This document shows positions 8,373 to 18,606 of a DNA stretch of 64,000 nt, in pieces (position 1 is the stretch's first letter; the number at the start of each line of letters is the position of its first letter). The position numbers and the translations under genes were made by a program. The notes beneath the pieces were generated by a model. It was not told the DNA's origin, did no database searches, and saw only the letters and a list, made by a program, of their open reading frames with translations. Source of the DNA: Marinoscillum sp964351625 (lineage in GTDB: Bacteria; Bacteroidota; Bacteroidia; Cytophagales; Cyclobacteriaceae); the NCBI GenBank assembly GCA_964351625.1, contig CAYGOV010000006.1, forward strand, positions 1 to 64,000. The letters run 5' to 3'.

Positions 8373-11360
8373 TTATCCACTTCCAGTTAACAAGAAGGCT
8401 CCCCAAATTTTCGGGTCAGGATATTCCTCTCTTAGTCTAAATTGAGCATCTCTGAAAGACTCTAAAACATTGTCTGTCTTCAGAAATTGTTCATAGAAAT
8501 ACTGCATTAGGACCTGAGTGGCTTCATCATTCACCTTTGTCATACTAGTAATCAAATTTTCTGCTCCTGCGGTGATCATGGCTCGTTGTAAACCATAGAC
8601 GCCTTCTCCCACTTCTATGTCTCCCAAGGAAGTTTCGCAAGCGGATAGTACCACAAGTCTGGTACCTATTAGATTAAGATTCATGGCATCATATGACGAC
8701 AAAATCCCATCATTTTTAGGGTCTTGGAATACACCCTTGCTATAATTCTCATAAGCATCCAGCACCCCTCTCAGAAACAAGCCAGATTTAAACATTGGAC
8801 TGTTTCCAGGTGTAATCTTTGCTATGATTGGATCATGATCTGAGAAAAAACCATGGGTTGCTATATGTAATACTGTTGGTTGAAAAACAGCTTTTGTACT
8901 TGCTTCTGAAGCTTTTCTTTGCAGCAAACTTTTAACATCCCATCCACTGGCGGATAGCATAGTCGATATGTCCTCGACTTCTTTTTGTGCCCCAGGGAGG
9001 TTTGGAACTGTAAATTTGGAACCATCGATAGGAGTGCCAAAAGATGGATTGCCGATCAATACTGCTGATGGATTGGAAGAGGTGTGGGTGGTTTGTGTAA
9101 GGAGATCTTTGCTCCTTGTCACATATGTCACATAGTATTTATCAATTATATATTTTGATCTGGAATACTTTAAAATGTTTGGATTCATTTTATAGTAAAC
9201 ACCATCTGGTGATAAAATTAGATTACTAATGCCAGACAGTTTTGCATCTACTGGTTCCCAGTAATTCAGGTAAGATGTTCTGAGCTCATTTTCATATTTA
9301 AGTGAATTTGAATATAAGGAAAATCCCTTCGTTTCTAAAACAGCACCATTTTCCAGAATCACGTATTCCGGATTCTCAAAGGAGTCAGGTTTTAAAATGA
9401 TAAACATGTAGTGCACCTTGTCCGTAAACCCAAAAAGTTGTGACGGATTGTCCACTTGATTCCTAAATTCTCTAAATCTCACCACTTCCACAAGTGCCTG
9501 ACCTTCTTTGAGCGCGTTTCTTATATCTTCCCAGCCTATACGTTCTGTTTCGAATAAATCAGAAAACATATCCGATCCGAGCATTAGTGATTTCTCTAGT
9601 TGCTCTATCTTCTCTTCTTCCTTCCTAAGGTTAATACCTAATCCATTCAACCTCTCTTCACCCATCTGATAAAATCCTGCTAATCGAAGTGTCGCATCTG
9701 ACCATTCTTCATATTGGGTGATTAGTGAATTATTCTTGCTATTTAAAATCAAATCTCGAATCCGATCAGATGAAGAAAAAAGAATACCCTTCGTAGCAAT
9801 ATGGTGATCCATGATTTTGCCAATAAGCTCTGGATTTTCACCTAATAGTTGATAAGCAATGAAGGTATAGCGCTCTATATCTTCTCTGATTGTCTGATAA
9901 AAGATGGCTCTCTCTTGCTCAGTAAAACTTGGAAAAATAGTAGCGATTTGGCCTATCTGAATTTCAATTGCTTCACTGAGATACCGTTCTGCTTCTTCGA
10001 ATTTGTTCAGCGAATAATAATGCAACCCAAGATTTTCAACTGATCGTGCATATGACGGGTGATTGATGCCTAGGACTTTTTTTCTTATATCCTTGGCCAT
10101 CATATAACACTGTCCAGCTACAGCTGACCTACCCATAGTTGAGTACAAAATGCCTAAATTGCTTATGCCTGTGGCATATACAGGATGATTCTCGCCGTAG
10201 ATCAACTTGTCTATTCTGAGTACTTCCTTGTAGTGAGTTTCTGAGTCTTCATAATCGCCCAAAAGTCTCTCTACACTTGCCAAGTTGTTTAATGCGTTGG
10301 AATATTGAGGATGATTTTTCCCATATATCTTTTGATAAATAAGTATTGCATTTTCTAGTAACCTTTGGGCATACAAATAGTCCTCTTCCCTTTTGGCAAT
10401 TGCAGCTAAGTTATTGATCGCAGTAGCGTAATATTTATCCTGAGAACCAATGTGCTTCTCACTTAGCATTTTTACTTCCTCGAAGTATTTCTTTGATCGA
10501 AGCACATTATTGAGGTCTAAGTATAGAATGCCAAGATCATTGAGCGTTTCCAGAAGTAGCTCTTCAGGCAGATCAGGAATTTTACGTTTTTCAATTTCAA
10601 TATTCAAAAGAAGTCTTTCCGCCTCTGCAAAATCTCCTTTTTGTTCGTAAAGCAGCGCCAGATTTTCAAGTGATTCCACATACTCTAACGAATACTTTTC
10701 ACCTAGATCTTTATAAATACTATTTGCCTTTGAAATATATTCATGAGCCTGATCCAACTCACTGTTTCTGATTAGAATCCGTCCAATATGATTGATCACG
10801 TTTGCATATTCTGGACTCAGTTCGTGATGAATTTGATCACTTATTTTGAGTGCTTTATCAAACTCATTGTGAGCCTCAGCATACTTTCCAATACTCTCAT
10901 GATATTGACCTAAACTAATGAGTGCTTCCACATTTTGATCAGAATTAATGCCTATATCGGAGGAAATTGCGCTCTGAGCATCAGATAGATAGAAAAATGC
11001 CCTGTTATAATCTCCAATCTTAAGAGAGAGGTCTCCTAACAATTGAGCAGTTTTTGCATAATCGGCAGTCTTTTTGCCAATCAAAGCATATTTCATTTCA
11101 AGCGCTGTTTGCAAATAAAATTTTGCGCCAATGTAATTTTCTGTCTGCAAAAGGCAAAAACCAAGATTATGGTTCAGATTTGCTTTGGAAGGTCCTTCCA
11201 ACTCGAAGGTATTAAGGCAATACTCAATTTTACCTTGAGCCTCATGCCATAGTCTATTAGATAGATCTAGCTCTATTTCTCTATTTATCTGATCAAAAGT
11301 CTGTGCAACAACCGGCGAAATTGTTGCCATCAAGATCAGTAAGGCGATAATCCTTAACAT
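8373..11360 (-). CDS. Exported TPR-CHAT domain protein (caspase-like fold)
   Basis: 995 residues. Signal peptide 1-19 (ends SPVVAQ). Residues about 30-480 are TPR repeats of the kinesin-light-chain type (YATAINNLA, YSNALNNLA, YATGISNLG, YARSVENLG). A helical linker follows, then a CHAT domain about 680-995. The CHAT dyad is visible: His836 in IATHGFFSDHD and Cys908 in LSACETSLG, followed by GVYGLQRAMI. CHAT proteins are caspase-related cysteine peptidases; those with TPRs usually recognise partners through the repeats. The signal peptide puts this one outside the cytoplasm, unlike CHAT proteases of defence islands. It is transcribed in the same direction as the PorE-like gene 99 bp downstream, so an envelope-associated role is inferred. 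Substrate unknown. Confidence 0.85.
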   Translation of the reverse strand: MLRIIALLILMATISPVVAQTFDQINREIELDLSNRLWHEAQGKIEYCLNTFELEGPSKANLNHNLGFCLLQTENYIGAKFYLQTALEMKYALIGKKTADYAKTAQLLGDLSLKIGDYNRAFFYLSDAQSAISSDIGINSDQNVEALISLGQYHESIGKYAEAHNEFDKALKISDQIHHELSPEYANVINHIGRILIRNSELDQAHEYISKANSIYKDLGEKYSLEYVESLENLALLYEQKGDFAEAERLLLNIEIEKRKIPDLPEELLLETLNDLGILYLDLNNVLRSKKYFEEVKMLSEKHIGSQDKYYATAINNLAAIAKREEDYLYAQRLLENAILIYQKIYGKNHPQYSNALNNLASVERLLGDYEDSETHYKEVLRIDKLIYGENHPVYATGISNLGILYSTMGRSAVAGQCYMMAKDIRKKVLGINHPSYARSVENLGLHYYSLNKFEEAERYLSEAIEIQIGQIATIFPSFTEQERAIFYQTIREDIERYTFIAYQLLGENPELIGKIMDHHIATKGILFSSSDRIRDLILNSKNNSLITQYEEWSDATLRLAGFYQMGEERLNGLGINLRKEEEKIEQLEKSLMLGSDMFSDLFETERIGWEDIRNALKEGQALVEVVRFREFRNQVDNPSQLFGFTDKVHYMFIILKPDSFENPEYVILENGAVLETKGFSLYSNSLKYENELRTSYLNYWEPVDAKLSGISNLILSPDGVYYKMNPNILKYSRSKYIIDKYYVTYVTRSKDLLTQTTHTSSNPSAVLIGNPSFGTPIDGSKFTVPNLPGAQKEVEDISTMLSASGWDVKSLLQRKASEASTKAVFQPTVLHIATHGFFSDHDPIIAKITPGNSPMFKSGLFLRGVLDAYENYSKGVFQDPKNDGILSSYDAMNLNLIGTRLVVLSACETSLGDIEVGEGVYGLQRAMITAGAENLITSMTKVNDEATQVLMQYFYEQFLKTDNVLESFRDAQFRLREEYPDPKIWGAFLLTGSG

Positions 11361-11499
11361 GTAAAAATCATTAGACGGTGCAGAACAAATAAATGCTCTC
11401 TTAATTCAAATCTAATCTATAAACATGTATTCGCTAAATAAATTATATGAACACTTCGGATATATCGATTAAATAAAACCCTTTCTCTGAAATGTACAA

Positions 11500-12384
11500 T
11501 TACAGGTGTGTAAACCGGTCAGGATAGTCACTTATCAATCCATCGACTCCCCAATCAACAAGTTTTTGCATGTCAGCAACTTCATTCACCGTCCAAGGAA
11601 TCACCTTGATACCTAGGTTTTGTAAGTCTTTGACATTGGATTGCGAAAGTAATACGAATTCACAACTGTAGACATCTGGGGTGAAGCCCAATGAATCTAG
11701 GTTTTCCTGAAATGGCAATTCATTCTCTATTAGCAAAGACAAGGTGATTTCTGGAAATTGTTGATGGATTTCCTGCAGGATTCGGAAATCAAATGATTGC
11801 AGCGTGACGCGCTCCCAACCAATACTTGAATCAATTTCTTGAAAGGCTAATTGGACAAAATCCGAAGGTATCGGATGATAAACCGTATCTGTTTCAGCAG
11901 AAGACTTCAATTCAATATTGTACCTGATAGGCTGGAGATTATTCGCCGTGGTGTATGACTCCACAGTATCTATTACTGCCTGAAGTTTTGGCTTATAGCT
12001 AGGGAGCTTTTTCTGATTAGGAAATCTCGGATGTGGTTTCATTCCTGCGTCAAACTGCATGATTTCCGAGTAGCGCATTTTATAAATATTCAACTCATAC
12101 TGTGCAGAATCGGTAATAATATCACCGTTTGGCTTCAAACAGATCCCGGCTGACATGAAAGGCTCGTGGCTTACAATCAGCTCATTTTCAGCATCTACGA
12201 CTACATCCATCTCCAACGTAGTAACTCCCAAATCAATAGCATGAATGAACCCAGCTATGCTATTTTCCGGCATAAGTCCGCGGCATCCACGATGGCCTTG
12301 GAGATCTAATTTGGCTTGTTCGGAAATGTTCTTCTTACAACTCATAATTCCGATTAAAAGAAAAAGTGGGGCTAGATATTTCAT
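11500..12384 (-). CDS. Glycerophosphodiester phosphodiesterase family lipoprotein
   Basis: 294 residues. An SPII signal with lipobox Cys16 (GIMSC) makes it a lipoprotein. The GDPD signature is complete at the N-terminus: GHRGCRGLMPENS, then TLEMDVVVD and the SHEP motif; WTVNE and GLISDYPD lie near the C-terminus as in the family TIM barrel. The enzyme cleaves glycerophosphodiesters to sn-glycerol 3-phosphate plus alcohol. The start overlaps the upstream metallophosphoesterase stop by four bases (ATGA), so the two are co-translated. Its product could feed the glpD/glpK genes a few kb away, although those are separated by a GH13 gene. Confidence 0.9.
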   Translation of the reverse strand: MKYLAPLFLLIGIMSCKKNISEQAKLDLQGHRGCRGLMPENSIAGFIHAIDLGVTTLEMDVVVDAENELIVSHEPFMSAGICLKPNGDIITDSAQYELNIYKMRYSEIMQFDAGMKPHPRFPNQKKLPSYKPKLQAVIDTVESYTTANNLQPIRYNIELKSSAETDTVYHPIPSDFVQLAFQEIDSSIGWERVTLQSFDFRILQEIHQQFPEITLSLLIENELPFQENLDSLGFTPDVYSCEFVLLSQSNVKDLQNLGIKVIPWTVNEVADMQKLVDWGVDGLISDYPDRFTHL

Positions 12385-13448
12385 GAGAGTAATTTGATTC
12401 GTGTAAAAATGTAATCCAAAGTTTCTTCATTAATGACCATTCTGTAAATGTCTGTGCCCTCCAATTTCTCTGGATTGTAACCACTTTGTGAAAGATATTT
12501 TTGATTTAATGAACCATCAAACCAATGTACTAAGCGGATCATATTTCCTTCCAACTCAATACATGTCATCCCTCGCTTGCCAATCACACAACCAGAGTTG
12601 AACAGGCATGGGATATGAAAAATGGTATTGTAAACGTAGTTCTGAAAATTAGTCTTGAGTGCTTGCTTGTAGTATTTACGAAGGTCAGCCTTATTTGTGC
12701 TGATTGCATCCAAGACTTCTTGTGGGTTGTTCGCCAATCCTGTTGCATATTCTCTGCAAAGCTGTTCGATTTTATATCTCAGTCGCTCTACTTTGTGAAG
12801 TGACTCGAATAATGGCCTGTGCGTGTGGCCTATGATGGAAACGATCTTTCTGTAGGCCGAGTAGTGATAGACACGCTTTTCAATATTGTATTGTTTCCTG
12901 CTGCTATGTGAGACAGAATAGTTCTTTATACCCAATGGATTGGCAAAATACTTCAGTGTAAGCCCGATCAATTGGTTGTGCTTCTGGAACTTTCTGGATG
13001 CCTGATGCCCGTGGAAAATAAAAATGGAATTGCCTTTATAATCCAACCGAAGAGATTGAGGATGAGAATATTTTGCCTCCTCAGGATTCATCTGCTCAAA
13101 ATCCAGATCGTGGTTACCAATAGTTTTGTGCAAGCCACTTTTGCCTTGAAATTCATCAAACAAATCAAAAACAGACTTCCAATATTGACGGATATTCTTG
13201 AGTTTGAACCGTTGCAATTCTTCCACATCACCATTGAGGATGAGTCCAAAATCTTGCTTTAGATAATAAGCTGAAAGTACACTCTGAAGCATGGGTGCAT
13301 TGGCTTTGAAATCATCATTACTCCCGCCATCCCCTATATGCAAGTCACTAAAAATGACCCACTTGCTAGCTTCGGTCAGGGAAATAGGCTTAGCCTCCTC
13401 ATAGAGTTCATCAAGCTTTTGATAGACGATTTTATTCTTGATTTTCAA
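12381..13448 (-). CDS. Calcineurin-like metallophosphoesterase
   Basis: 355 residues, cytoplasmic (no signal). All five metallophosphoesterase motifs can be read: D35-x-H37 (SDLHIGDG), G73-D74 (LNGDVEEL), G111-N-H-D114 (GNHDLDF), G147-H148 (FHGHQ) and G207-H-T-H210 (GHTHRP). These bind two metal ions. The length and the extra C-terminal region place it near the bacterial UDP-2,3-diacylglucosamine-hydrolase-like and phosphodiesterase groups, but the substrate is not predictable. It is operonic with the GDPD lipoprotein (4-base overlap), which suggests a phospholipid or phosphodiester-related job; this is inference. Confidence 0.85.
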   Translation of the reverse strand: MKIKNKIVYQKLDELYEEAKPISLTEASKWVIFSDLHIGDGGSNDDFKANAPMLQSVLSAYYLKQDFGLILNGDVEELQRFKLKNIRQYWKSVFDLFDEFQGKSGLHKTIGNHDLDFEQMNPEEAKYSHPQSLRLDYKGNSIFIFHGHQASRKFQKHNQLIGLTLKYFANPLGIKNYSVSHSSRKQYNIEKRVYHYSAYRKIVSIIGHTHRPLFESLHKVERLRYKIEQLCREYATGLANNPQEVLDAISTNKADLRKYYKQALKTNFQNYVYNTIFHIPCLFNSGCVIGKRGMTCIELEGNMIRLVHWFDGSLNQKYLSQSGYNPEKLEGTDIYRMVINEETLDYIFTRIKLLS

Positions 13449-13521
13449 TCAGATAGGCTTTAGAGTCCTCAAAATAATCCAAGCTGAAGATGAATTAATA
13501 ATTATTCCTTTTAACGAATTG

Positions 13522-15198
13522 TTACCTAGTCGAATATTGATATAAAATGGCTTGCCATGGTCTCAACAAAACACTGCCAGCAAACTCTGGCTCAATATCC
13601 ACATTTGAAATGATCAAATTATACTCTCCTTCTTCATTATGAAATTCAAAAACTGAATCTTCATCTGAGAAGTTGAGAACGATGAGAAACTTGCTGTCTT
13701 CGTCTTCCCTCCAATAGGCAAAAATCTCCTCAGAGGTATCAGATATCTGCAAATAATCACCATAAGTAAGCGTGCTATGCTTTTTGCGTAAGCTGATCAT
13801 CTCTTTGTAAAAGCTGAGAATGGAGTCTTCATCATCTATCTGGTTTGCCACGTTGATAGAAGGGTAGTTTGGATTGAGTTTAATCCATGGATTACCTGTG
13901 GTAAACCCTGCATTCTCAGTAGCCTCCCAATGCATTGGAGTGCGCGCATTGTCTCTTCCTTGCTCGTGAATCGCCTTCATCAGCACATTCAAATCGCGCT
14001 TTTGAGCTTTCCATTCTTTATAAACATTGAGGGTCTCAACATCATCATAGTCTTCGATACTCTCGAATGCCACGTTGGTCATGCCTATTTCCTCGCCCTG
14101 ATAGACATATGGTGTACCTCTGTGAGTGAGTAATAGCATACATAGCAGCTTAGCTGATTTGATTCGATATTGTCCATCATTTCCAAAACGGGAAACAATC
14201 CTTGGAAAATCGTGATTGCCTAAGAAAATACTGCCCCAGCTGGACTCTTTGAGTGCTTCATCCCACTCCCGAAAAATCTCTATGAATCTGGAAAGCGTAT
14301 AAGGCACTGGAGTAAATTTCCCCTCGGAACCATGATCTATAAACATATGGTCAAAATGAAAGATCATATCAAGCTGACCTGCCTTCTCTGAGACATAATC
14401 ATTGGCATTGCCAAGGTTGATACCCGGACCCTCACCCACCGTCATGATATCATAATTACTCAAGACCTTTTGATTCATTTCCTTCAGATATTCATGAATC
14501 CGTGGGCCATTAGCAAAAACCTTGGTAATAGTATCATTTAGGTCTTCAAACGGACTATCGTCGTAGTTCTTCTTAGAAATCACCGAGATCACATCCATTC
14601 TAAAGCCATCTATGCCTTTTTCCAACCAGTAAGTCATGAGTTGAAAAACCTCGTCTCTTACTTTGGGATTTTCCCAATTAAGATCAGGTTGTTTTTTAGT
14701 GAAAATATGGAGGTAATAGTCGTTAGTCTCCTGATTGTACTCCCAAGTACTTCCCCCAAAAATAGAGGTCCAATTATTTGGAAGCTCTCCGCTCTTGCCG
14801 TCTTTCCAAATGTAATAATCACGTTTTGGGTTGTCTTTGGAGCTCCTTGATTCTTGAAACCAAGCATGCTCATCCGAGGTGTGGTTTACCACCAAATCCA
14901 TGATCAGTTTAATTCCTCTTCTATGAATTTCGCTGAGGAGCAAATCAAAATCCTCCATTGTGCCAAACTCAGGCATGATATCATAGTAGTCGCTGATATC
15001 ATATCCATTGTCGTCATTGGGTGACTGATAGACGGGACAAAGCCAAATAACATCCACTCCCAAACTGGCGATGTGATCAAGTTTGGAAATGATCCCAGGA
15101 ATATCTCCTATACCGTCACCGTTGCTATCGCAAAAACTTCGTGGATAGATCTGATAGACAATAGATTCCTTCCACCAGGCTCGTTTCGTATTACTCAT
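13522..15198 (-). CDS. GH13 alpha-glucosidase (oligo-1,6-glucosidase type)
   Basis: 558 residues, no signal peptide, so cytoplasmic. Typical family opening WWKESIVYQIYPRSF; conserved region I at DLVVNHTSD (His106); nucleophile D202 in GFRMDVIS; acid/base E256 in TVGEGPG; D330 in LGNHDFPR. The calcium-type loop DSNGDGIGD is present at 24-32. The Val directly after the nucleophile is the residue that, in studied GH13 glucosidases, favours alpha-1,6 over alpha-1,4 linkages, so isomalto-oligosaccharide or trehalose-6-phosphate-like substrates are likely. It lies 29 bp downstream of glpD in the same direction and may share its transcript. No dedicated sugar transporter or regulator is next to it. 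Confidence 0.9.
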   Translation of the reverse strand: MSNTKRAWWKESIVYQIYPRSFCDSNGDGIGDIPGIISKLDHIASLGVDVIWLCPVYQSPNDDNGYDISDYYDIMPEFGTMEDFDLLLSEIHRRGIKLIMDLVVNHTSDEHAWFQESRSSKDNPKRDYYIWKDGKSGELPNNWTSIFGGSTWEYNQETNDYYLHIFTKKQPDLNWENPKVRDEVFQLMTYWLEKGIDGFRMDVISVISKKNYDDSPFEDLNDTITKVFANGPRIHEYLKEMNQKVLSNYDIMTVGEGPGINLGNANDYVSEKAGQLDMIFHFDHMFIDHGSEGKFTPVPYTLSRFIEIFREWDEALKESSWGSIFLGNHDFPRIVSRFGNDGQYRIKSAKLLCMLLLTHRGTPYVYQGEEIGMTNVAFESIEDYDDVETLNVYKEWKAQKRDLNVLMKAIHEQGRDNARTPMHWEATENAGFTTGNPWIKLNPNYPSINVANQIDDEDSILSFYKEMISLRKKHSTLTYGDYLQISDTSEEIFAYWREDEDSKFLIVLNFSDEDSVFEFHNEEGEYNLIISNVDIEPEFAGSVLLRPWQAILYQYSTR

Positions 15199-15227
15199 TT
15201 TATGAAAAATAAAGGATTCAAGGTTAG

Positions 15228-16877
15228 TTAGTCTATGAAACTAGATGCTCGAATGATGCCGTATGAAAGAGTCTCTTGCTCTTGCTTGATTCGCTCCTCA
15301 CCCCATTCAAATTCACTAGACATGAATTCAAGGACAGGATTTCTCAATTTGTCTATGCTTTGAATATCAAAATAAAGACGTCCTGTTCTGCGTTCGAAAA
15401 AGTCAAGTAAGGTGTGGGCCGATTCATTAGCTATCACAAATTGAAGCTCTGCCAGCCCCAATTTTATTTCAGCATCGCTCTCTGAAATTGACATAGCTAG
15501 TTTGAGAATTTCATCCGTTTGCTTGCCATAGTTTGCTACAAGGTAACCCGCAAAATATGGTTCCAACCCTATTCTTGAGACTTCCTTTTCAACTAGACTT
15601 TGATATTCATCTACCTGAGAGGCATTTTTGAAGATCCCGCCAGAGAGTATGATCCTATCGGTCATACACTCAGGGTATTCCTCGTTCCCGGATTTTTCCA
15701 TCCGCTCTACAATTTTATCTACTATACGTTCAGCCATCTTTCGATAGCCAGTGAGCTTTCCTCCAGCAATGGAAAACAATCCTGTTTTTGACTCAAAAAT
15801 TTCATCTTTTCGCGAAAGCTGAGAGGCGGATTTTCCTTCTTCCTCTATTAAAGGTCTCAAGCCTGCCCAACTTGAAATCACATCTTTTTCCGTAAGGTGA
15901 ATGGATGGAAAGATGTGTTTGATGCCTTCTAGGAGGTAGTTGACATCCTCATGAGTGGTGCGGACATCTTCTTTGTCCCCAAAGTAATCTGTATCCGTGG
16001 TTCCGATATATGTGACTCGACCTCTCGGAATTGCAAAAATCATACGCCCATCTGGCATGTCAAAATAGATCGATTGATGGACCGGAAAAGCACCATGAGG
16101 AACTACGATATGCACACCTTTGGTAAGATGCAAGCGCTTACCTTCTAAAGAGTGGTTCTTTGCACGAAGATCATCTACCCAAGGTCCAGTAGCACTAATT
16201 ATATTTAAACAGTGACTTTCGTGTGACGCCTGTGAAAAGTGATCCTTCCAAATGACTCCAGTGATCTTCTCATCCTCGTAGATAAAGTCCGAAACCTCAC
16301 AATAATTGATGATATCTGCACCCATCAGCACGGCTGTTTTCAAAATCTCCATGGTTAGCCGAGCATCATCTGTGCGGTATTCGGAGTAAAGTCCACCGCC
16401 TTCTATGAGTTTTTCATCTAGCAATGGCTCCAAAGAAAGGGTCTCTTCACTGTCGAGCATTTTGCGCTGATCTACTTTCTCCACCCCAGCCAATACATCA
16501 TAGACCATAAGCCCCAGTGAAGTCAGGATCTTCCCATAAGTGCCATCAGTAATAAGTGGCAGAAGCATTTTCTCTGACTTCACGAGATGAGGAGCCAAGT
16601 GATGAACAGTTGCTCTCTCCTGACCAACTTCCCTTACAAGAGCCACTTCAAACTGCTTGAGATAGCGGAGCCCTCCGTGGATTAGTTTCGTAGACTTACT
16701 ACTTGTGCCTGAGGCAAAGTCATTTTTTTCAAAAAGTGCTGTTTTCAATCCCCGCGATGCAGCATCTAATGCAATGCCAGCGCCTGTCACTCCCCCACCA
16801 ATAATGATCAAATCATAATTGCCTTGAGACAGCTTCTCGGTTAATTCCTTTCTATGCCTTGAGTCAAATAAATTCAT
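15228..16877 (-). CDS. glpD: Aerobic glycerol-3-phosphate dehydrogenase
   Basis: 549 residues from the chosen start. FAD-binding Rossmann motif IIGGGVTGAGIALDAASRG at about 25-43, the GlpD signature TSSKSTKLIHGGLRYL at about 59-74, and a C-terminal helical domain. It oxidises sn-glycerol 3-phosphate to dihydroxyacetone phosphate and passes electrons to quinone at the inner membrane. The ATG at 16877 is preferred over 16892 because it gives the classical ATGA overlap with the glpK stop; the longer form adds MGKRH. Co-transcribed with glpK upstream. No glpF was found in the window. Confidence 0.95.
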   Translation of the reverse strand: MNLFDSRHRKELTEKLSQGNYDLIIIGGGVTGAGIALDAASRGLKTALFEKNDFASGTSSKSTKLIHGGLRYLKQFEVALVREVGQERATVHHLAPHLVKSEKMLLPLITDGTYGKILTSLGLMVYDVLAGVEKVDQRKMLDSEETLSLEPLLDEKLIEGGGLYSEYRTDDARLTMEILKTAVLMGADIINYCEVSDFIYEDEKITGVIWKDHFSQASHESHCLNIISATGPWVDDLRAKNHSLEGKRLHLTKGVHIVVPHGAFPVHQSIYFDMPDGRMIFAIPRGRVTYIGTTDTDYFGDKEDVRTTHEDVNYLLEGIKHIFPSIHLTEKDVISSWAGLRPLIEEEGKSASQLSRKDEIFESKTGLFSIAGGKLTGYRKMAERIVDKIVERMEKSGNEEYPECMTDRIILSGGIFKNASQVDEYQSLVEKEVSRIGLEPYFAGYLVANYGKQTDEILKLAMSISESDAEIKLGLAELQFVIANESAHTLLDFFERRTGRLYFDIQSIDKLRNPVLEFMSSEFEWGEERIKQEQETLSYGIIRASSFID

Positions 16878-18355
16878 ATGTCTTTTGCCCAATCAAAAGT
16901 TCGTTCAACAGCCTTTTGCCATCTTTTATAAAGCTTATCTCGCTCCTCTTTAGTTCTTTTTGGCGTAAACTTTTTATTAGAAATTCTCATGGTTTTGAGA
17001 TCTTCTATAGTCCAAAGTCCGGATGTAAGACCTGCCAAATATGCTGCTCCTAGTGCCGTAGATTCCACAATCTCTGGCCTATCGACCTCCACACCCAGTA
17101 TATCTGACTGAAACTGCATGAGGTAATCATTGGAAGTGGCACCACCATCTACATTGAGACTGGCCAGTTCGATCCCTGAGTCTTGTTGCATTGCCTGCAT
17201 GACATCACGTGTCTGATAAGCAATGGACTCTATGGCAGCTTTCACTATATGATTTTTGCCTGTGTCGCGGGTGAGCCCAAATATTGCTCCACGAGAGTAT
17301 TGGTCCCAATATGGTGCACCTAGTCCTGCAAATGCTGGCACTAGAAAAACATCATCAGTAGAAACTTGCTTCGCAAAATACTCCGAATCTGCAGCTCGGT
17401 CTATCAATCTCAATCCATCCCTTAACCATTGAATGGCTGCTCCTGCTATGAAAATACTTCCTTCCAAAGCATAGTGAAGCTTATCTGAAGTGCTGCAAGC
17501 GATGGTCGTCAACAGGCCATTTTTCGAAAACTGGCATTTTTCGCCTGTGTTTAAAAGCATGAAACACCCCGTGCCATAGGTATTCTTAGCTGTGCCAGGC
17601 TCAAAACATGCTTGTCCGAAAAGCGCAGCTTGCTGATCTCCAGCTATGCCCATGATTGGTAATTGCACTCCTTTAATATCACAATCTCCAAAATGATGAC
17701 TAGATGGATAAGCTTCAGGTAGCATGGATTTGGGAATATCGAATATCGATAGCAATTCATCATCCCACTTGTTTTCGACTATGTTGTATAGCTGGGTTCG
17801 TGAGGCGTTCGTATAATCGGTAACATGCTTTTCCCCTTTTGTTAATTTATAGACTAGCCATGAGTCTATCGTCCCAAAGCACAATTCACCTTTTTCAGCC
17901 AACTGAAGTGCTCCATCCACATTGTTCAATATCCATTTGACCTTAGTCCCCGAGAAGTATGCGTCTACTACTAAACCCGTTTTGGATTTGATTTTGTCTT
18001 CCAATCCCTGTTTTTTTAACTCCTCACAATAGTCAGCAGTACGTTTGTCTTGCCAGACAATTGCGTTGTAAACAGCCTCTCCTGTAGCTCTATTCCAAAC
18101 TACAGTTGTTTCTCTTTGATTAGTAATTCCTATGGCCTTGATGTCTGTTGGGTTTACAGCGTTTTCGTTGAGCACATTTCGCATCACTTCTGACTGTGTG
18201 GCCCATATCTCTTCTGGGTCGTGCTCCACCCAGCCTGACTTTGGAAAATATTGGGTGAACTCCTTTTGACTTGTCCCAACGATGCGACCTTTCGAATCAA
18301 AGAGTATGGCTCTGGAACTAGTCGTTCCCTGATCTAATGCGAGTATATATTTCAT
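16874..18355 (-). CDS. glpK: Glycerol kinase
   Basis: 493 residues, the usual length for the FGGY-family glycerol kinase. Phosphate-binding loop ALDQGTTSSRAILFD at 5-19; later INQRETT-type substrate motif (TNQRETTVVW), GAPYWD and the GGATSND adenosine motif. It phosphorylates glycerol to sn-glycerol 3-phosphate, the substrate of the overlapping downstream glpD. It is the first gene of the minus-strand glp run. About 460 bp separate it from the next coding gene, so its promoter should lie in 18360-18480. Confidence 0.96.
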   Translation of the reverse strand: MKYILALDQGTTSSRAILFDSKGRIVGTSQKEFTQYFPKSGWVEHDPEEIWATQSEVMRNVLNENAVNPTDIKAIGITNQRETTVVWNRATGEAVYNAIVWQDKRTADYCEELKKQGLEDKIKSKTGLVVDAYFSGTKVKWILNNVDGALQLAEKGELCFGTIDSWLVYKLTKGEKHVTDYTNASRTQLYNIVENKWDDELLSIFDIPKSMLPEAYPSSHHFGDCDIKGVQLPIMGIAGDQQAALFGQACFEPGTAKNTYGTGCFMLLNTGEKCQFSKNGLLTTIACSTSDKLHYALEGSIFIAGAAIQWLRDGLRLIDRAADSEYFAKQVSTDDVFLVPAFAGLGAPYWDQYSRGAIFGLTRDTGKNHIVKAAIESIAYQTRDVMQAMQQDSGIELASLNVDGGATSNDYLMQFQSDILGVEVDRPEIVESTALGAAYLAGLTSGLWTIEDLKTMRISNKKFTPKRTKEERDKLYKRWQKAVERTFDWAKDI

Positions 18356-18606
18356 TTTCTGGGTTATTAGAGGTTGCTCACAACAGTAATTTAATAACTA
18401 TTCATGTGTAGAAGAGCTATATCATGGGGTACAAAACTTGTGATTTACCAAGAAAATCTAGAGGGCTTCAAAGGTGTTAACAAAATCTTTATTTGCGATC
18501 GCGGCAGACTAACGAGCACATTTACTTTGATAAATTCAATAAAACATAAAAAAAATACCCATTTAGGGGATGTGATATACCACATTTTTGGTATTTCATA
18601 TGATGA

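Noticed and set aside
8373..11360. CHAT gene as part of a defence island (CRISPR-Craspase or gasdermin type)
   Set aside because: It has a signal peptide and no gasdermin, Cas or other defence gene nearby; envelope genes surround it.
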